Assembly: GCF_900101345.1 (NCBI RefSeq) | Contig: NZ_FMUX01000010.1 | Span: forward strand, 103,091-167,090 | DNA length: 64,000 bases | Source: Desulfoluna spongiiphila | GTDB taxonomy: Bacteria; Desulfobacterota; Desulfobacteria; Desulfobacterales; Desulfolunaceae | Direction: 5' to 3' | Made by a program: the position numbers and the translations under genes | Shown: in pieces, positions 62,976 to 64,000 of the stretch | Layout: each line of letters starts with the position of its first letter | Position numbering within the stretch: the first letter of the stretch is position 1 | The notes under the pieces: generated by a model | What the model saw: the letters and a program-made list of their open reading frames with translations, nothing else | Database searches by the model: none | Told to the model about the DNA's origin: nothing

Positions 62976-64000
62976 ATGAAAAAAAGAGATATTAAAGATT
63001 TTTCCCGGCCGGAGCTTGAAGCCTGGCTCAAAGAGCGCAAGATCGCCCCGTACAGAGCTGGTCAAATTTTCAAATGGATTTACATCCGTCAGGCCGACTC
63101 CTTTGAGGAGATGACGGATCTTGGCAAAGAATTAAGGGCATTGCTTGTTGAAAACTATACCATACCCCGGCTCGAAAAAGCAAACGTAGAAATTTCCTCT
63201 GACGGAACACGAAAGTACCTGTTCCGCCTCGCCGACGGGGAGTACACGGAGTCGGTCCTTATCCCCGGAAAAGACCGGAAAACCCTGTGCATCTCCAGCC
63301 AGGTGGGGTGCGCCCAGGGGTGCAAATTCTGCCTCACGGCCCAGGGCGGATTCAAACGCAACCTCACCGCAGGGGAGATCATCGGCCAGGTGCGGGACGT
63401 CCTCTCCGACCTCCCCATGCCTGAAGGGGCCGCAGAAACCGAAAAGCCCTTCCAGAACATCGTCTTCATGGGCATGGGAGAACCCCTGGCCAACCTGCCC
63501 CGGGTGCTCACCGCCCTGTCCATCCTCACCGACGGAGACTACGGCCTGCGCTTTTCAGCACGCCGCATCACGGTCTCCACCTGCGGCCTGGTGGGACGGC
63601 TCCCCGACCTGGGCGCCAACAGCCCGGTGAACCTTGCCGTCTCCCTCAACGCCACGGACAACACCACCCGAAGCGCCCTGATGCCGGTAAACGACACCTA
63701 CCCCATCGAAACCCTTTTGTCGGCCCTTAGGGAGTACCCCTTGCGCCACCGGGAAAAGATCACCATCGAGTACATCCTCATGAAAGGGATCAACGACACG
63801 GACGAAGACGCCGCCCGCCTTATCCGGATGCTCCGCCCCCTGTCGGTGAAGATCAACCTCCTGCCCTTCAACGAGCACGAGGGCAGTGACTTCAAGCGCC
63901 CCGACAACGACGCGGTGGACCACTTTCTCCAGCTGCTCCACGACGCCGGATACACAGCCATCGTCCGGCAAAGCAAGGGCCAGGACATCTCGGCGGCCTG
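62976..64000 (+). CDS. rlmN: 23S rRNA / tRNA adenine-C2 methyltransferase RlmN (3' end beyond window)
   Basis: The frame is open from ATG 62976 to the window edge, giving 341 residues without a stop. RlmN features are ARAGQIFKWIY-like HhH region near the start, the radical SAM motif C112-x3-C116-x2-C119 in GCAQGCKFCLT, NIVFMGMGEPLAN, and LAVSLNATDN and EYILMKGIND. It makes m2A in 23S rRNA and tRNA. The last catalytic Cys lies beyond the window. The gene is divergent from ffh. Confidence 0.95.
   Translation, partial: MKKRDIKDFSRPELEAWLKERKIAPYRAGQIFKWIYIRQADSFEEMTDLGKELRALLVENYTIPRLEKANVEISSDGTRKYLFRLADGEYTESVLIPGKDRKTLCISSQVGCAQGCKFCLTAQGGFKRNLTAGEIIGQVRDVLSDLPMPEGAAETEKPFQNIVFMGMGEPLANLPRVLTALSILTDGDYGLRFSARRITVSTCGLVGRLPDLGANSPVNLAVSLNATDNTTRSALMPVNDTYPIETLLSALREYPLRHREKITIEYILMKGINDTDEDAARLIRMLRPLSVKINLLPFNEHEGSDFKRPDNDAVDHFLQLLHDAGYTAIVRQSKGQDISAA

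Overview
The window looks like chromosome from a strictly anaerobic, GC-rich bacterium of the Desulfobacterota, probably a Desulfobacterales sulfate reducer. This is an inference from gene content. It carries a periplasmic two-subunit [FeFe] hydrogenase with its HydE/HydF/HydG maturases, an 11-subunit-type complex I without NuoE, NuoF or NuoG, an HdrC/HdrB-like pair, an ADP-forming acyl-CoA synthetase and a manganese pyrophosphatase.

Layout. 1-5084: a secreted YetA/rhamnogalacturonan-lyase-like protein cut by the left edge, DUF364 and DUF3786 proteins, and a hotdog thioesterase. 5269-7638: a forward cluster of methyltransferase, alpha/beta hydrolase-DUF3795 fusion, small membrane protein, and an ORF with an in-frame UGA. 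8111-16282: a reverse hydrogenase locus, transcribed hydA-hydB-hydG-aspA-hydE-hydF. 17144-21313: a FapA-like DUF342 protein and the acyl-CoA synthetase. 21838-32417: a reverse block with an OmpA/TSP3 protein, an alpha/beta hydrolase, a sigma/anti-sigma/Spy-like trio, a membrane protein, a TIGR01777 epimerase, a sensor kinase and a transglutaminase-like protein. 33107-34117: srkA.

34406-47087 is a reverse nuo locus, read A, B, C, D, H, I, J, K, then a MrpD-like subunit, a small membrane protein, a NuoL-like subunit, M and N. It therefore has four antiporter-type subunits. nuoD is interrupted by one extra base in a nine-base homopolymer. 47409-64000 is mostly housekeeping: rluD, carD, ppaC, the hdrC-hdrB-DUF1844-ispE-tRNA-Gln-prs-rplY-pth series, and the ffh-rpsP-khpA-rimM-trmD-SPOUT-rplS-rnhB-yraN-rsmI series. 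A divergent rlmN runs off the right edge.

The most distinctive feature is a family of modular, hairpin-rich intergenic repeats found only between about 2.5 and 42.1 kb. The modules share a 12-base GC-rich end. They are built from hairpins whose stems differ between copies by compensating changes, while the apical loop of the long hairpin is conserved. Several copies lie between genes of the nuo and hydrogenase loci, so they are probably transcribed. No transposase, CRISPR array or rRNA gene was seen.
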